From: Amanita rubescens
Taxonomy: Eukaryota > Basidiomycota > Agaricomycetes > Agaricales > Amanitaceae
NCBI GenBank assembly: GCA_015039365.1
Contig: WION01000045.1
Location: 211,228-275,227 of the forward strand
Direction of reading: 5' to 3'
Length of the DNA: 64,000 nucleotides
Part shown: positions 1 through 11,064 of the stretch, one piece after another
How the letters are laid out: every line of letters starts with the position of its first letter
How positions within the stretch are numbered: the first letter of the stretch is position 1
Translations under genes and position numbers: made by a program
Notes under the pieces: model-generated
Seen by the model: the letters and a program-made list of their open reading frames with translations, nothing else
What the model was told of the DNA's origin: nothing
Database searches by the model: none

Positions 1-370
1 TTGTGATATATCTTTCACATGTTATCAAGTATTTTCCTAGTTCTCCTTGTATCTTCATTATGTCCTCCGTTATCTTGATCTTCTGTGGTATCGTGAGGAC
101 TCGTAGCTCGGCTTGTTCTGGGTGAATCATCAGGTCGATTCTCTTTGTCAGAATCTGAAGCGCTGATATAAGGAACGAGACGTGGCCTATTAGGTTCGGT
201 GATCGTTGTCCTTCCGTTAGCATCTGGATTATTGGATGTATCGGGGGATTCGACGGTGGTGGTGGTGTTGTCGTTGTTGTCTGGGTAAAGACTGAGTATA
301 TTGGCGGTTCCGGTGATGGTGCTCTCGTCGTTGTTGGTGAGATCGTAGGTGAGGTTCTTGTTGATTCCAT
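1..370 (-). CDS. Accessory ORF3 of Ty3/gypsy copy A (partial)
   Basis: Starts at ATG 368-370 with A at -3 and G at +4 and stays open to the window edge (~123 codons). It matches the start of ORF3 in copy B (35527). The N-terminal ~60 residues are Thr/Pro/Ser-rich. A helical, hydrophobic and charged part follows, including the run IDLMIHPEQAELRVL, identical in both copies. An overlapping frame beginning at 414-416, right after the pol stop, is also open for 133 codons but ends at a TGA (12-14) and differs more between the copies (about 20 versus 11 residue differences over the shared stretch). I therefore take the frame starting at 370 as the coding one. No known domain is recognised. Confidence 0.55.
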   Translation of the reverse strand, partial: MESTRTSPTISPTTTRAPSPEPPIYSVFTQTTTTTPPPPSNPPIHPIIQMLTEGQRSPNLIGHVSFLISALQILTKRIDLMIHPEQAELRVLTIPQKIKITEDIMKIQGELGKYLITCERYIT

Positions 371-416
371 GATTCATAGGTAGTTTCTGGGCGTTGTAGG
401 TGTAATCTTTGCTCAT

Positions 417-3400
417 TCAGAGTTTCCTACGTTTCTTATATTTGTCAAGGATATCCTCGGCGTTTGACAAGTTCCTTTGGGGTTCCCAAGTGTTTTCGCT
501 TGTATCATAGCCTTTCCATTTGACGAGAAACTGTAATTGACGTCCGATCTTTCGGTGTGCGAGAATAGCTTCTATTTCGTATTCTTCTGATCCTTCTATC
601 AGATCGGGTGGTGGACGTGTGTCGTTAGGTCCATGGAATTCTGTTTCTTTGAATGGTGATAGTAGACATGCGTGGAAAATGCTGTGTATCTTCCATTGTT
701 TTGGTAAGTCTAATTGATAGGTGACAGGTCCTAAGATTTTCTTTATCTTGAAGGGTCCTTCTCGTTTGGGTGCGAGTTTACGTGATTGATAAGGAATGCG
801 TAGGTTCTTTGAATCTAGCCAAACTTTTTCTCCTTCTTTGAACGGTTTTGAGTGTTTCATCGTTCGTTGTGCCATTTTGAGGCGTGCAAGGTCGTGTGCT
901 GCCAGAGCTTCTTCTCTTGCTTTGATTAGGAGTCTGATGCGTTCGTCTGCTACAGGGGTAGCTGATTGTTCTGTAACCTGGGGTAACGCTACAGGGTTTG
1001 ATCCATACATGAGATAAAACGGTGATTGTTTCAGTTCTTCATGCGTTCTAGAATTATGAGCGAATTGTGCGATAGGAAGTATCTTGTTCCATTTGTCTGG
1101 TTCATAGGCACAGAATATGCGGAGGTATACTTCAAGTATGGCGTTATAGTGTTCCGTTTGTCCATCTGTTTGAGGGTGAAAGGCGGTGCTCATCTTGTGT
1201 TTGATCTGAAGTGCGCTAGTTATCCCTTTGAAGACTTTTGCTGTGAATTGCGGTCCTCTGTCAGATATCATGATGTCTGGTAATCCAAAGTTCTTGAAAA
1301 CTTCTTTAATGTAGAGGTCGGCGGTTTCAGCTGATGTAATAGTTTTATTACAGGGACATAGAATTATTCCCTTTGAAAGTCCTTGGTTGACCACGACAAA
1401 GATAGAATCAAAACCGTCACTAGGCAGTAGATCGGTGATGAAATCCATAGTAATCTGTTGAAATGGTCGGTGTGCATGGGATTTAATCGGCATTAGGGGT
1501 GCGGCGGTGGGATGTGTATTAGGTTTCATCTGTTGACAGGTGAGGCACCCATCGATAAAAATTTTGACAAGTGTTGTCATTCTAGGCCACCAATAGTGTT
1601 CTCTTAGTAGGCTAAGTGTTTTGAAGAATCCGGGGTGTCCTGCACTCGGTGCTTCATGGTATTCTTTAATAATAGATCGGCGAAGATCGGAGTTCATTGG
1701 AATGTATGCTTTGTTTTTGAATAGAATGATTCCGTTATCTTCAGTCCAATCGGTGATTGCTGTGCGGAGGGGCGCTGTTCCTTTCTCCTTTAAGCATCTT
1801 CTAATGGTTTCAGCAAACTCGTCAGTTTGAGTTGCGTTCTTTACTTGATCTCGGAGGTCTTCGGCGATGACTTGGATGAATAATGAGTCAGGGAGCATTG
1901 TGACTGTTTCGTCATCTTCTTCTCCATTGGTGTGATCTGGTCAGCGGGATAAGGCATCCGCTTGAGTTAGTTTTGCTCCGGGTACGTGAATTAGTTGGTA
2001 ATTATATCTTGAGAGATTATTCCACCATCTTGCTTGTCTAGCTGTGAGACGTTGTGGTGCGCGGTAGTAGGTTAAGTTTTTGTGATCGCAATGTATAGTG
2101 AGTGTGTGTTCTGCTCCGAGCAGTAGGTATTTCCATTCGTCAAGGGCGTAAATTATAGCAAAGAGCTCTCGGTCGTAGATTTGCCAATTTCGTTCAGTAG
2201 GCGTAAGTGCGTGTGAGAGATATCCACAAGGGTGTAGGTCTCCGTTTTCGTCTTTCTGCATTAAGGCGGCTCCGACAGCCCATTTCGATGCGTCCGTTTC
2301 GAGTATGAAAGGTTGATTAACATCTGGCATCTTTAGTACTGGTGCTGTTACGAAACTTTCCTTTAATGAGTCGAAGGCGACTCTACATTCTAGTGTCCAT
2401 TCCCATATCTTGTTTTTCTTTGTTAAGTCGTGAAGGGGTCGTGCGAGGTGCACAAATCCGGATATGAAACGTCTGTAGTAATTTCCAAATCCTAGAAACG
2501 AGCGTACTTGTTTAACTGTTGTTGGAGGGGGCCAGTCTCTGATTCCAGCGAGTTTTATTGGATCCATTTTTATCGTGTCTTTCGTGATTATCATGCCTAA
2601 GAAGTCCACTTCTTCGGCAGCAAATTTGCATTTTTCAAGTTTCAGGTAAAGATCGTGTTCTTTTAGTTTTGCAAGTACTAGCTTTGTTCTTTTCTCGAGT
2701 TCTTGTTTGTTGCGCGCATGTATCAAGATGTCATCCATGTAAATGGCGATCCATCCTTCGTTCATGAAGTCTCTGAAGTAATCGTCCATCATAGCTTGAA
2801 ATGTTGCGGGCGAATTGCGTAATCCAAAGAACATAACTGTTGGTTCGAATAGTCCTTTATTCGTGATAAATGCGGCTTTCCATTCGTCTCCTTCTTTGAT
2901 ACGAACATTGTTGTATCCCCATCTGATGTCTAGTTTCGTAAAGTATTGTGATCCTTTAAGTTGCAGCATCAGATCGGATATGAGTGGTAAGGGGTAAGAG
3001 TTTGGTTTCGTATGTTCGTTCAAGTATCGGTAGTCTTGGCAGGGTCTGAGTGTTTTGCTATCCTTCTTTTCGACATAAAAGAATGGCGCTGCCTGCGGAG
3101 ATTTGGATGGTCGTATGTATCCTTTAGTTAGTTGTTCTTTGATCCATTCGTCAAGCGTATTTTGTTGTAATGGTGATATTGGGTAGATCTTCCCTTTCTT
3201 TGGTATAAAATCTTCGCGAAGTTCAATTGCGTGATCCCATGATCTGCGGTCTGGGAATCGTTCTGACGCTTGTTTTTCAAATATCTCTTTCCATTCGAGA
3301 TACTCAGGAGGTAGCGCGACTTCCTTCTGATCGGTGTTGTACTTGTGTTCCATTTGTTGAGCTGGTGAGTAGCGATTAATCGTGATCTCGTCATAATCTT

Positions 3401-4034
3401 CTTCAGTCCATCTTCCCATGTCTTCAAATGGTAATTTCCAACGTAGACTCTTCTCTTCTGGTCCTTTGTGTGACAACAAATACCGAATTACGACGTCTTC
3501 TTCCCATTTAGGCATTGCTTCTTCATCGAGTCGATGCAAGATGCTCCGTATTGATGCCTTCCATTCGTCTTCTTTGGAGTTACGGAACTCCAGAGTTCTA
3601 TTCCTCCAGCTTATGATTGGGTCATGCTTCTCAAGCCACGGAAGCCCCAGTATCAAGTTTTGATCGCCAAGCGAAGTGACCAGGAACCATTTGGTCATCT
3701 TCTTTCCATTAATATTGATGGTGATCAAACACTTGTCAGAAATTTCTCCATTCGTGTTATATGTGCCGTCAACGTTCTTGACTCAGATTGGTCTTGCGAG
3801 TTTCTTCTTTCTCCATTTGTGCGCGATTGATGAATTAATAAATAAACCTTCTGCACCGCTGTCGACCAGTGCAGTCATTGATTCAGTGTTGTCTTCGGTT
3901 TCAACTTCAAGAGGAATAGATAATCGATTGCTTGAAATAGAATGTACTATTACAGGTGATATCGAAAGATCGTCCTTTGGAGTTGAATCCGAAGTTATGG
4001 GACAAGCATCCACTGATATGTGTCCCACTGTCAA
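417..4034 (-). pseudogene. pol: Ty3/gypsy copy A pol (protease-RT-RNase H-integrase-chromodomain), two nonsense mutations
   Basis: Three collinear stretches: 3783-4034 (protease; active-site LVDSGAEGLF), 1941-3728 (RT with the YMDD box in IAIYMDDILIH, then RNase H with ETDASKWAVGAA and DHKNLTYY) and 417-1898 (integrase with an H-H-C-C finger, the D, D and E core seen in MDFITD, SDRGPQF and DGQTEHYN, a GPF module, and a C-terminal chromodomain FLVKWKGYDTSENTWEP). They are separated only by TGA codons at 3780-3782 and 1938-1940, both CGA in copy B. The chromodomain is complete here but frameshifted in copy B. Pol overlaps the gag stop and lies in the -1 frame relative to gag, next to a run of five T, so a -1 frameshift is possible; no classical heptamer is obvious. 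Confidence 0.92.
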
Positions 4035-4940
4035 AAATCCGGTTTGTCCGCGTTGATAAGGAGGTTGATGCGTTGATCTGGAGAGAGTTTCTTTAACATA
4101 GCGCGTATCGTTCTGTCGCTAGTATCTTCTTCTTCTTCTTGTTCTTGCTGGTTAGACTCTTCGACATCTTCATAGTTACTGCCATCGTCATCCCTTTTGG
4201 TTGCTTGAATATGACGACCGTGTGCGAATTTCTTTCCTTTCTTTCCATTAAACTTCTTCTTCCCTTTGTAAGATCCTTTATCCTTCCTCATGGGGCATTG
4301 TCCTGACATGTGGTCCGCTTTATGACAGATGAAACAAAGTCCATCGCGGATGTGTCGGGTTCGTTCATCTTTTGATAACGCGCCAAGGATTATTGCATCA
4401 AGATCCATATCCCATTCGTTTCGAGGGGGTTTGTGTGAAGATGTTCCTCCTCTGTTGGTTGCTAGAATGCCAATACGTGTTTCGGCGTTGTATGCTCTGA
4501 GTGCTCCTTCATACCATTTGTCCAAGGTTTTGGGGTCTCTCATTACGACTGCTCTGTATGTGTTGGCGTCGAGTCCTTGTCCAAACATGTGGGTAGCGGC
4601 ACTGCCTGTGATTCCAGCTTTCTTTATAAGTTCTTTGAATAAACCAACGTATTTTGGGATTGAGATTCGTTTTCCTTTCTTGTCTTTACGTTTTTGTAGC
4701 TGTACTAATTCTGTGTACGCGTTTCCGGGTGAATCTATTTCTTGCCAATTGTTGAGGAATCTAGTTTTAAATCCTGTCCAGTCGTTCCATGTTATTTCCG
4801 TCTTTGCTGCATCGTTAAGATCGTCGTTTTGATTGCGTCTCCAGTTCTCAGCTTTGTCGGTTATCATAGATAATGTCAGTCCGATTTTAAGTCTATCTGT
4901 GTTGATGCGACCTGGATTGAGATCTAGAAATAGCTGTATC
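4031..4940 (-). pseudogene. gag: Ty3/gypsy copy A gag, N-terminally truncated
   Basis: Retrotransposon capsid (LFLDLNPGRINTDRLKIGL onward) followed by one CCHC zinc knuckle (CFICHKADHMSGQC), a Lys/Gly-rich basic stretch and an acidic tail. It normally forms the RNA-packaging particle. Residues upstream of LFLDLNP are not gag: the frame continues into helicase-derived sequence. Copy B has about 270 further gag codons upstream. The gag stop (4031-4033) overlaps the start of the pol frame. The product would lack the N-terminal third and is presumably inactive. Confidence 0.88.
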
Positions 4941-5305
4941 TGCCGAAAGAAAAATTCCCTTGATTCCCACCTTCCCAAGCGTCTCTATGTTCTGCTGACC
5001 GAGTATGTTGAGCGGCGTTACTACAATCTAAACGCCATATGGACGAAAAAGCAGTGGGAGCCAGAATGCCAGAATGTGAGCGTCTTGCCCATTCCTGTCC
5101 CAGCTATTGAAATCACGTCACAGTTGCCCTCGAGAACTGCTTGGCAGACATTGGCCTGCCATAGACACGGCCACTTCCCAAGGACGTCGAAAGCTTTGTG
5201 TCGTATGTCATTGATCAATGGGATTGGTAAAACTTGATGGCTCCCAGCCCCGGGGCTCGCCGATGGTTCAGGGATGCTCCCCCATGTGATATTACCATCA
5301 CTCAT
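4936..5305 (-). pseudogene. RecQ-like DEAD/DEAH helicase fragment fused to gag
   Basis: Translated on the minus strand from ATG 5303-5305, this gives the start of a RecQ-type helicase: a Q-motif-like region (GKWPCLWQANVCQAVLEGN), Walker A (AGTGMGKTLTFW) and, in a shifted frame, FRPYGV then VVTPLNILGQQNIETLGK and LSADTA. The frame is broken just after Walker A by an 8-bp tandem duplication (CATTCTGG twice, near 5065-5080). A TAG follows in the VxIVVT motif, where the family has a sense codon, usually CAG. The match ends within the few bases shared with gag at ~4936-4940. RecQ-like genes of this kind are multicopy in agaricomycetes. It could be a remnant captured when the retrotransposon was broken. 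Confidence 0.75.
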
Positions 5306-5930
5306 ATCTCAATCAATGCCATCACTGTTAGCAGATAAGCAGGAAAGAGCAACACATACCGGCCAGCCTTCAGGCAGTCATACGAGCCGCGATCGGCAGA
5401 ACGGCTGAATACTCGGCAAAGAAAAGAACGTAGAATAATAGTTACATAAGCTACTAAAGTCACATCACGTCATGCCGAGCATTTGTTTACCAATGTTACA
5501 TACCAGTCTCCCTGGAGCAAGTGTCTTACATAACATATCGTCAAGACAAAACGCCGTGGCCGGGAGACTGGGAAGGAGTCTGGCAGTATATCTCATCCAT
5601 TTTTTGACGGATTTCCTTCAACCAGGGCTCTATCTAAAGTATATTTCGACGCTCTTTTCAGCCATGCAATCCGTTTGACAAGTGGCACCCTCATTCATCT
5701 GCAATTCAACATTTCAATGCTCCTTTCAGCCAAGTCACACCATTGTGACAAAGTTAGCATTCCCCAACATCATCCAACCTCTGAGTTGTGCATCCACCCA
5801 TTTAACCCCCCAAACTCACTCCCTAACCATCCCACCTAAACATAAATCCATCCATCCATCCACTGGCACTCAACCTCATTCAACAATTAGTTAGACATTG
5901 AGCAATATGACATTGTGACGTTTGAGCACA
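5306..5930. other. No gene seen
   Basis: Possible 5' flank of the helicase remnant, followed by a C/A-rich stretch (about 5760-5880). Short open frames here lack coding character. Confidence 0.5.
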
Positions 5931-5934
5931 AGCT

Positions 5935-6111
5935 AAGGGTTGTAACCAAGTTACAACTGGTCATGACTGGTTATCCACCAGTCACAAATATTCTAAAATT
6001 CTCCATGACCGTAACCATAACCGATCCTTGACCAGCGTAACTGTGACCGATGGTCCGGTCATAACCGGTAGCAGTCAGGTCCAGTCATAGTGACCTGACC
6101 TGTAAACACTA
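5935..6111. repeat. hAT-type terminal fragment rich in GGTCAT/ACCGGT motifs
   Basis: Carries many copies of CATGACC, ACCAGTCA and CCGGTCATAACC and ends with CCTGTAAACACTA, the same terminus as the right end of the fold-back element at 45707. No matching left end or target-site duplication was found, so this is a broken copy. Related fragments lie near 6340-6480, 12248-12358, 18640-18792, 18955-19060, 29587-29638, 37816-38540, 39893-40080 and 45580-45707. Confidence 0.6.
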
Positions 6112-6119
6112 GTTAGGAT

Positions 6120-6335
6120 TGGTGGAGTATTTTAGTATTCTTTTGAAGATTGGGACAGTGACATATTGGGATAATCCACAATAAAGGTGGAAAAATACTC
6201 CGCCCATCACACCATTGGGATGGGCAGAGTATTTTCCCATTTTTTTGAATATTGGGATGGTGACATCAGGATAATCTACAATAAAAGTAGAAAAATACTC
6301 TGCCCATCACACCATTGGGATTGGCAGAAGTGACA
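6120..6335. repeat. Two direct copies of a ~105-bp unit containing GGCAGAGTATTTT
   Basis: Each unit has a GTATTTT...AAAATACT inverted pair around 'ATTGGGA...GATAATC'. A related three-unit array lies at 40085-40365 inside the fold-back element, so this belongs to the interior of the same transposon family. Confidence 0.55.
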
Positions 6336-6479
6336 CATCATAACCAGTCACGACCGCCAACCCCCAGCTCATGACCGAATATGACTGGTCATGTTGGTTG
6401 GTTGCGGTTGTGGCAAATTAAAGAAATTCTGCAACAGGTTCAGTCACGGTCATGGCCATTAGGGCTGCATGATTTAACT

Positions 6480-7523
6480 TAACCTAACTTGGAAAGACTA
6501 CATAAGTCCAGGACTCCTCATCATATACAGGGACTATTGAGGAGTCCATTGAAAGTACTGGTGAGTGCAAAAGTTCTGGCTCAGTCCTCAAAATTCATGT
6601 GGAGTTTGGAACTATTGAGGAGTCCTGAAGGGCTGAGTGGGGGAGTGTAAAGAGCTCCACCTTCCCATATCATTTGGGGGAGGGCAGCAGGTGTGTACCA
6701 GTCCTGCTATTGGTTCTGACCTAGGGCTACTCCCCATCTCTTAGGAGGCCCTACAATGACAAGGTTGGGGTCTACCCATGTTGCTCCTTCAACCTTGGAA
6801 GGCAAATGGTGTCATACCCCCATGTTGACACAGTTAACCTAGCGCAGTCCTGGTGCACTATTACCCCTCTCAGTTCCTTCAATTCTAAGATGGGGGGCCA
6901 CCTTGTGCTAAAGGACCTAGGGCTTGTTGTAGAGTTCCCACATGGTTCCACCATCCTCATTCCCTCTGCACTTATCACCCATGCCAACACCCCAATAAGG
7001 CCCATGAGACATGGTATTCTATAGTTCAATACAGTGCAGGGGGGCTCTTTAGGAGCATTTACTAAGTTGGGTGAGCTACTGCCTACAAAATGAAGTAGAA
7101 TGCCTTGCTATCCCTTTCAAACCCATGTAGGCCTTGCCTTGTCCCTTTCCATTAAATGCTACAGGATAACATAGTTGACTGATACCACTAACAATGAAGG
7201 TCAGAAATTGATACTATGCTATCTCAACTGGGTGATATTGAATGAAAGCGGGTGATAGTGAACCATAGCAATTGAGTTCCAAACAATGAAAAAGTGGGTA
7301 CGGCAAATGGTCCTTCCATTGTGATCGCCTGTACATTCCAGGTGCATTGTAGCCTAATCTTATAGCAACAGAACCTGGACAGCTCCTGTTTTTGACTTCC
7401 CGATGTCTGTTAGCCAAGCGTAGACCCATCAACCCTTGATTACTAACACCTAACATAACCAAACAAACAATCAGGGTCTCCGAACGTGTCAACCCTCAGC
7501 CCAGCATTGGCAGCTGCACGGCC
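6480..7523. other. Repeat-derived region without a recognisable gene
   Basis: Includes a GAGGAGTCC-rich stretch (6510-6640) and a GTGGGGGAGTGTAAAG motif near 6640-6655 that resembles the terminus of the TIR element at 8578-10974. Short open frames around 6772-7029 exist on both strands and show no family signature. Confidence 0.45.
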
Positions 7524-7528
7524 CTATG

Positions 7529-7936
7529 TGTTACAAACGTACATCATGGCCTATCTTTTCTTATCTTATCATCTATGTCATCCCTCCTATGTCATTGATT
7601 GCATATGCGTTCCTTCTGGAACATTTATCGTTTATCATATGCTATTCCATTTTATCACATGCATGTCAATTATCACATGTAAACCGTTTCATTATCACAT
7701 GCATTCCTACTTACTATATTTGTGTATATACCTTGTACTATATAAACTACGCAAATATACAACTAGACCTCAGTCTAGTTTTAACAGTCAAAATCTGTCT
7801 TGTTATCATCTAAGCTCCCTTGAGGACTTATCCGATAACACCCCTATTCTTTGAACATTCTTAAGTGCCAGAACTCCCTTGAGGAACCTACGGTACCTGA
7901 TAGGCTTGACTTATCAGTGAACGGACAAACGTAACA
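7529..7936. mobile_element. Solo LTR of a Ty3/gypsy-like element
   Basis: 408 bp beginning TGTTACAAACG and ending CGTAACA, flanked by a perfect 5-bp duplication CTATG (7524-7528 and 7937-7941). It shares the TGTTACAAAC start with the LTRs of copy B but is otherwise a different family. A TATA box TATATAAA lies at 7739-7746, and ~25 bp downstream there is a short palindrome, CTAGAC-CTCA-GTCTAG (7764-7779). The TATA box suggests the sense direction is plus. No internal region is present, as expected after LTR-LTR recombination. Confidence 0.85.
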
Positions 7937-7941
7937 CTATG

Positions 7942-8577
7942 TATCAGGCATAACTCAAAATATTTGAAGCATTGCTTTCAACATTAGGAGGTGACTCTAG
8001 GCTTTAAGAATTGAACATGGGGAAGAACTGCTACGAAAAGTGAGTTGTCAATATTACTATTATTAGGAGTGGTACAACATTAACTAAATGAATAAAGTAG
8101 TTAAAACCAAAACTGACAAGAAAAAGAATATAATGTGAAATGAGGGATGGATGAGAGTAGACAGCCTATTGAGCTATACAGCTGCTGCTAGTGCTGAGCG
8201 GACTCAGACAAAGCACTTGAAAGTTGAAGGGCCCCGGTAATGAGCAGTGAAATTGACAAGAAAACTTTGAATGATACAACGCAAGGTTTGAGAAAGCAAC
8301 AAGAGTAGATAGCGAGTGAGGGCGGTTCTAAAGACGAAAGGCTTGGATTAATTCAAGTTGAAAATAGCGTAATCAAGAGATAACAACAAGTGAGGAGAGA
8401 GCTCAGTGAGCAAGTTGAACAATTTGATGGATTCCAGGATGGTGTTGACTGGCTGAAGGTTAGGATCAGTCATTGGCATTGTATTCCCTTGAATTGTAGT
8501 CAGTGGGAAGGCTGAACCATTTACAAAAGAGGTTGCAGCAGTGTTTCTTCTCAAAATCACGGTGAATAGAGGGAGGT
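7942..8577. other. No gene seen
   Basis: AT-rich flank of the solo LTR. An 81-codon minus-strand frame (8348-8593) is not recognisable. Confidence 0.4.
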
Positions 8578-10974
8578 CTTTACCCTCCCCCACTCATTCC
8601 TTATGGATTCCTTGCATTCCGCGTGGAGGTTCCATGGAATCCACGTGGATTCCTTGCAATTTCAAGATGGTCCAAATGGCCCAGAACACACTAAAAAAAG
8701 TCCATGGAATCCGTGTGGAATCCGTGTGGAATCCATGCATATTCCACGGAATCTCAGGAATTTGCCTGGAACAGGAGTGACAAGGAATCCACATGGACTC
8801 CATGGACTCCATGGATTCCAGGTACATTTCTGCCTGGTTTGCATAATGCTGACATACAAGGACTTTCAGCACAAGGAGTCCTCAGGAGTCCACATGGACT
8901 CCTGATTCCCATGGTCATGTGACAGGCCACTTGGTCTGTGCGCCAGCCCACAGGTATATAAGGAGAGGGCATGTACCACATATCCCCCACTGCTTCCCCC
9001 CCTTCCTTGAGGATGGGGGGGAGGGGAGTGATAAGATTAGATAGATAGATAGTGATTAGATATATGTACATCTCATAGGTAAGTAGGTAAGCTTAAGTAG
9101 CAGTATGATGATGTAGATAAGATAAGATCACAGATAAGATAATATGATTTCCTTTTATAGAATTTGTGACAACATGAGGTGTGTGACGCGTGACTGTGAC
9201 AAAAAAGATGCACCTAGATTGTGTGATTCAGAATATACAAGAATGACAGTGCCAAACAAAGTCAAACATGAGAAACACTTTTTCACATCTGACAGAAAAT
9301 TGAAAAAATCCAAAAAATTGTCAAAAATCCAAAAACATTATGTGATCACATCTCTGCAAGAATTGCAGTGCAAAACACAACCAAACACAAGATATTTTCA
9401 AAATACTGTTTTGGTGGGAATGGTGGCTGTTACAGTAATGGACTCCTACATTAGTACACAATCATGCTTGGCAGACAAGCCTCCTCATTCATCATGCCTA
9501 TCCTTGCTTACTCTACCTTGATTACTTTGCTGACACATGCATTGTTACATATGTAGCTGTGGTCAGCGATCTGATATGTAGTGGGGTGTACACACTTTAC
9601 TGTATTTATTTCTGCAACACAATCAGGACCTAGCCTACTCCTTTGCAAATTTGTAGTTGTTTCCCCCATTTGACTGGTGTGTTTGCAAAATGCTGTACCT
9701 ACTAAGCTTCCACACTAGAGTGACCATCTGGCAAATGATACAATGAGACAGACTAGGGCTATGTAAGACTAGTATGGATACATATATTGAAAGAACACCT
9801 CAAGTTTGCAATAGTGCCCCTTAGACAGTCAGACAGTCAGACAATAAGTGTATCAGCAGCTGACAGTGCCTTTTAGATAGTCAGACAATCAGACAACTTA
9901 TGCAACAGTGTCTCTCAGATAGTCAGACAGTCAGACAATTAGTGTATCAGCATCCATCAGTGTCTCTTAGATGGTCAGGCAGTCAGACAATTAATGTGTC
10001 AGCATCTATCAGACAATCAGAAAAGCAGAAAATCAGACAAGTTATGGAGTAGTGTATCTCAGATGATTAGGCAGTCAGACAACCAGTGTGTCAGACAGAA
10101 CCAGATGCGATCAGACTTTTACTGTGTTAGCTGATGGTCATCCAGTAGGTCACTTCTGTACTACTGATAACTGAGATCCTTAAAGTCTGCTTAGATGCCC
10201 AGCCTTTTCAGCTAACAGATGTGGTTGCTGGAGGTATCCATAAGCTGGTAGGTGTGAGAGGGAGGTGGCAGGTGATTGCAAGTGGTTCCTTGTGATGGTA
10301 ATGAGGTAGACATTGATAACTTGAATTGCTGGCATGTCAGCCACCATTGATCACTAGCTGTCAATATTCTGCTAACAACTGCTCACCAATGTATGTATCT
10401 CCAGATAGTCATCTCCAAACTTCAAAGCCCCCACATGATTACAGAACCCTCATGACAACCTTCTCACGTCTATTCATGACCTCTGAGGCTCTGCAATGTT
10501 ATGTCGATCACTAGCTGTCAATATTCTGCTAACAACTGCTCACCAATGTATGTATCTCCAGATAGTCTGTGGCTTTTGAATGGTTAGCTGATACTGATCC
10601 AAGGACTATCTTGGTATTTGGACTCTATGCATGTCCTAAGATAATAAATCTTATATAGGTTTGATCTTAGGAATTTTCTATATTTTTTGGAATTTTTTCC
10701 ATATTTTTTAATGCATATATTGCTGCATGGAATCCACGGAGTCCACATGGATTCCAGACAATGTACCAGGAATTCAGGTGTAAATCATGTTTTTGCCTGT
10801 TGCCAGGAATGTGCCTGGACTGAGCATGGAATCCACATGGACTCCATGGAATCCTGGTAGAATTTCCACAGAAATTTCCTTTTTGCAAGGAATCCATGTG
10901 GAATCCATGTGGATTCTGTATGGATTCCATGGAGTCAGCCAGGATCCTGCCAGGAAGCGTGGGGGAGGGTAAAG
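8578..10974. mobile_element. Non-coding TIR element with terminal CTTTACCCTCCCCCAC
   Basis: Perfect 16-bp inverted termini at 8578-8593 and 10959-10974. Both ends carry subterminal arrays of palindromic GGAATCCA/TGGATTCC words (8600-8830 and 10725-10940), a layout like transposase-binding sites. The interior has no transposase and contains a CAGACAGT-type tandem array. No convincing target-site duplication was found, so the superfamily is open. Related single ends occur near 6650 and 48690. Confidence 0.6.
9815..10110. repeat. Minisatellite built on CAGACAGT/CAGACAAT
   Basis: Irregular units of ~65-75 bp, each with two to three AGTCAGACA words followed by 'AGTGTATCAGCA'-type spacers. Spacers are themselves repeated, so it is not a CRISPR array. 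Confidence 0.7.
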
Positions 10975-11064
10975 TACTGGATTCTGGAATTGTTTTCAAC
11001 CATCATGTGGCACATTGATGGATTTTGTGACAAGTGACCCATTACTTTGCAAGTCTGAAATTAC

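Larger units (their letters stand above)
1..4940 (-). mobile_element. Ty3/gypsy chromovirus copy A, 5'-truncated, running off the left edge
   Basis: Reading on the minus strand the order is gag, protease, reverse transcriptase, RNase H, integrase, chromodomain, accessory region, the same as copy B at 29639-37810, to which it is closely similar throughout. The 5' LTR, leader and first part of gag are missing: similarity to copy B stops at about 4940, where a RecQ-like helicase fragment on the same strand begins. The 3' end and 3' LTR lie beyond the left edge. Three in-frame stops, at 3780-3782, 1938-1940 and 12-14 (minus strand), are TGA where copy B has CGA. The copy is therefore dead but little changed otherwise, and it keeps ~138 bp at the gag/pol junction that copy B has lost. 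Confidence 0.93.

Noticed and set aside
8603..9071. Several overlapping ~60-105-codon frames on both strands
   Set aside because: They translate the palindromic TGGATTCC/GGAATCCA array; open in all frames because of base composition, not coding.
9815..10110. CRISPR-like array
   Set aside because: Units are irregular, the spacers are repeats of each other, and the genome is eukaryotic.
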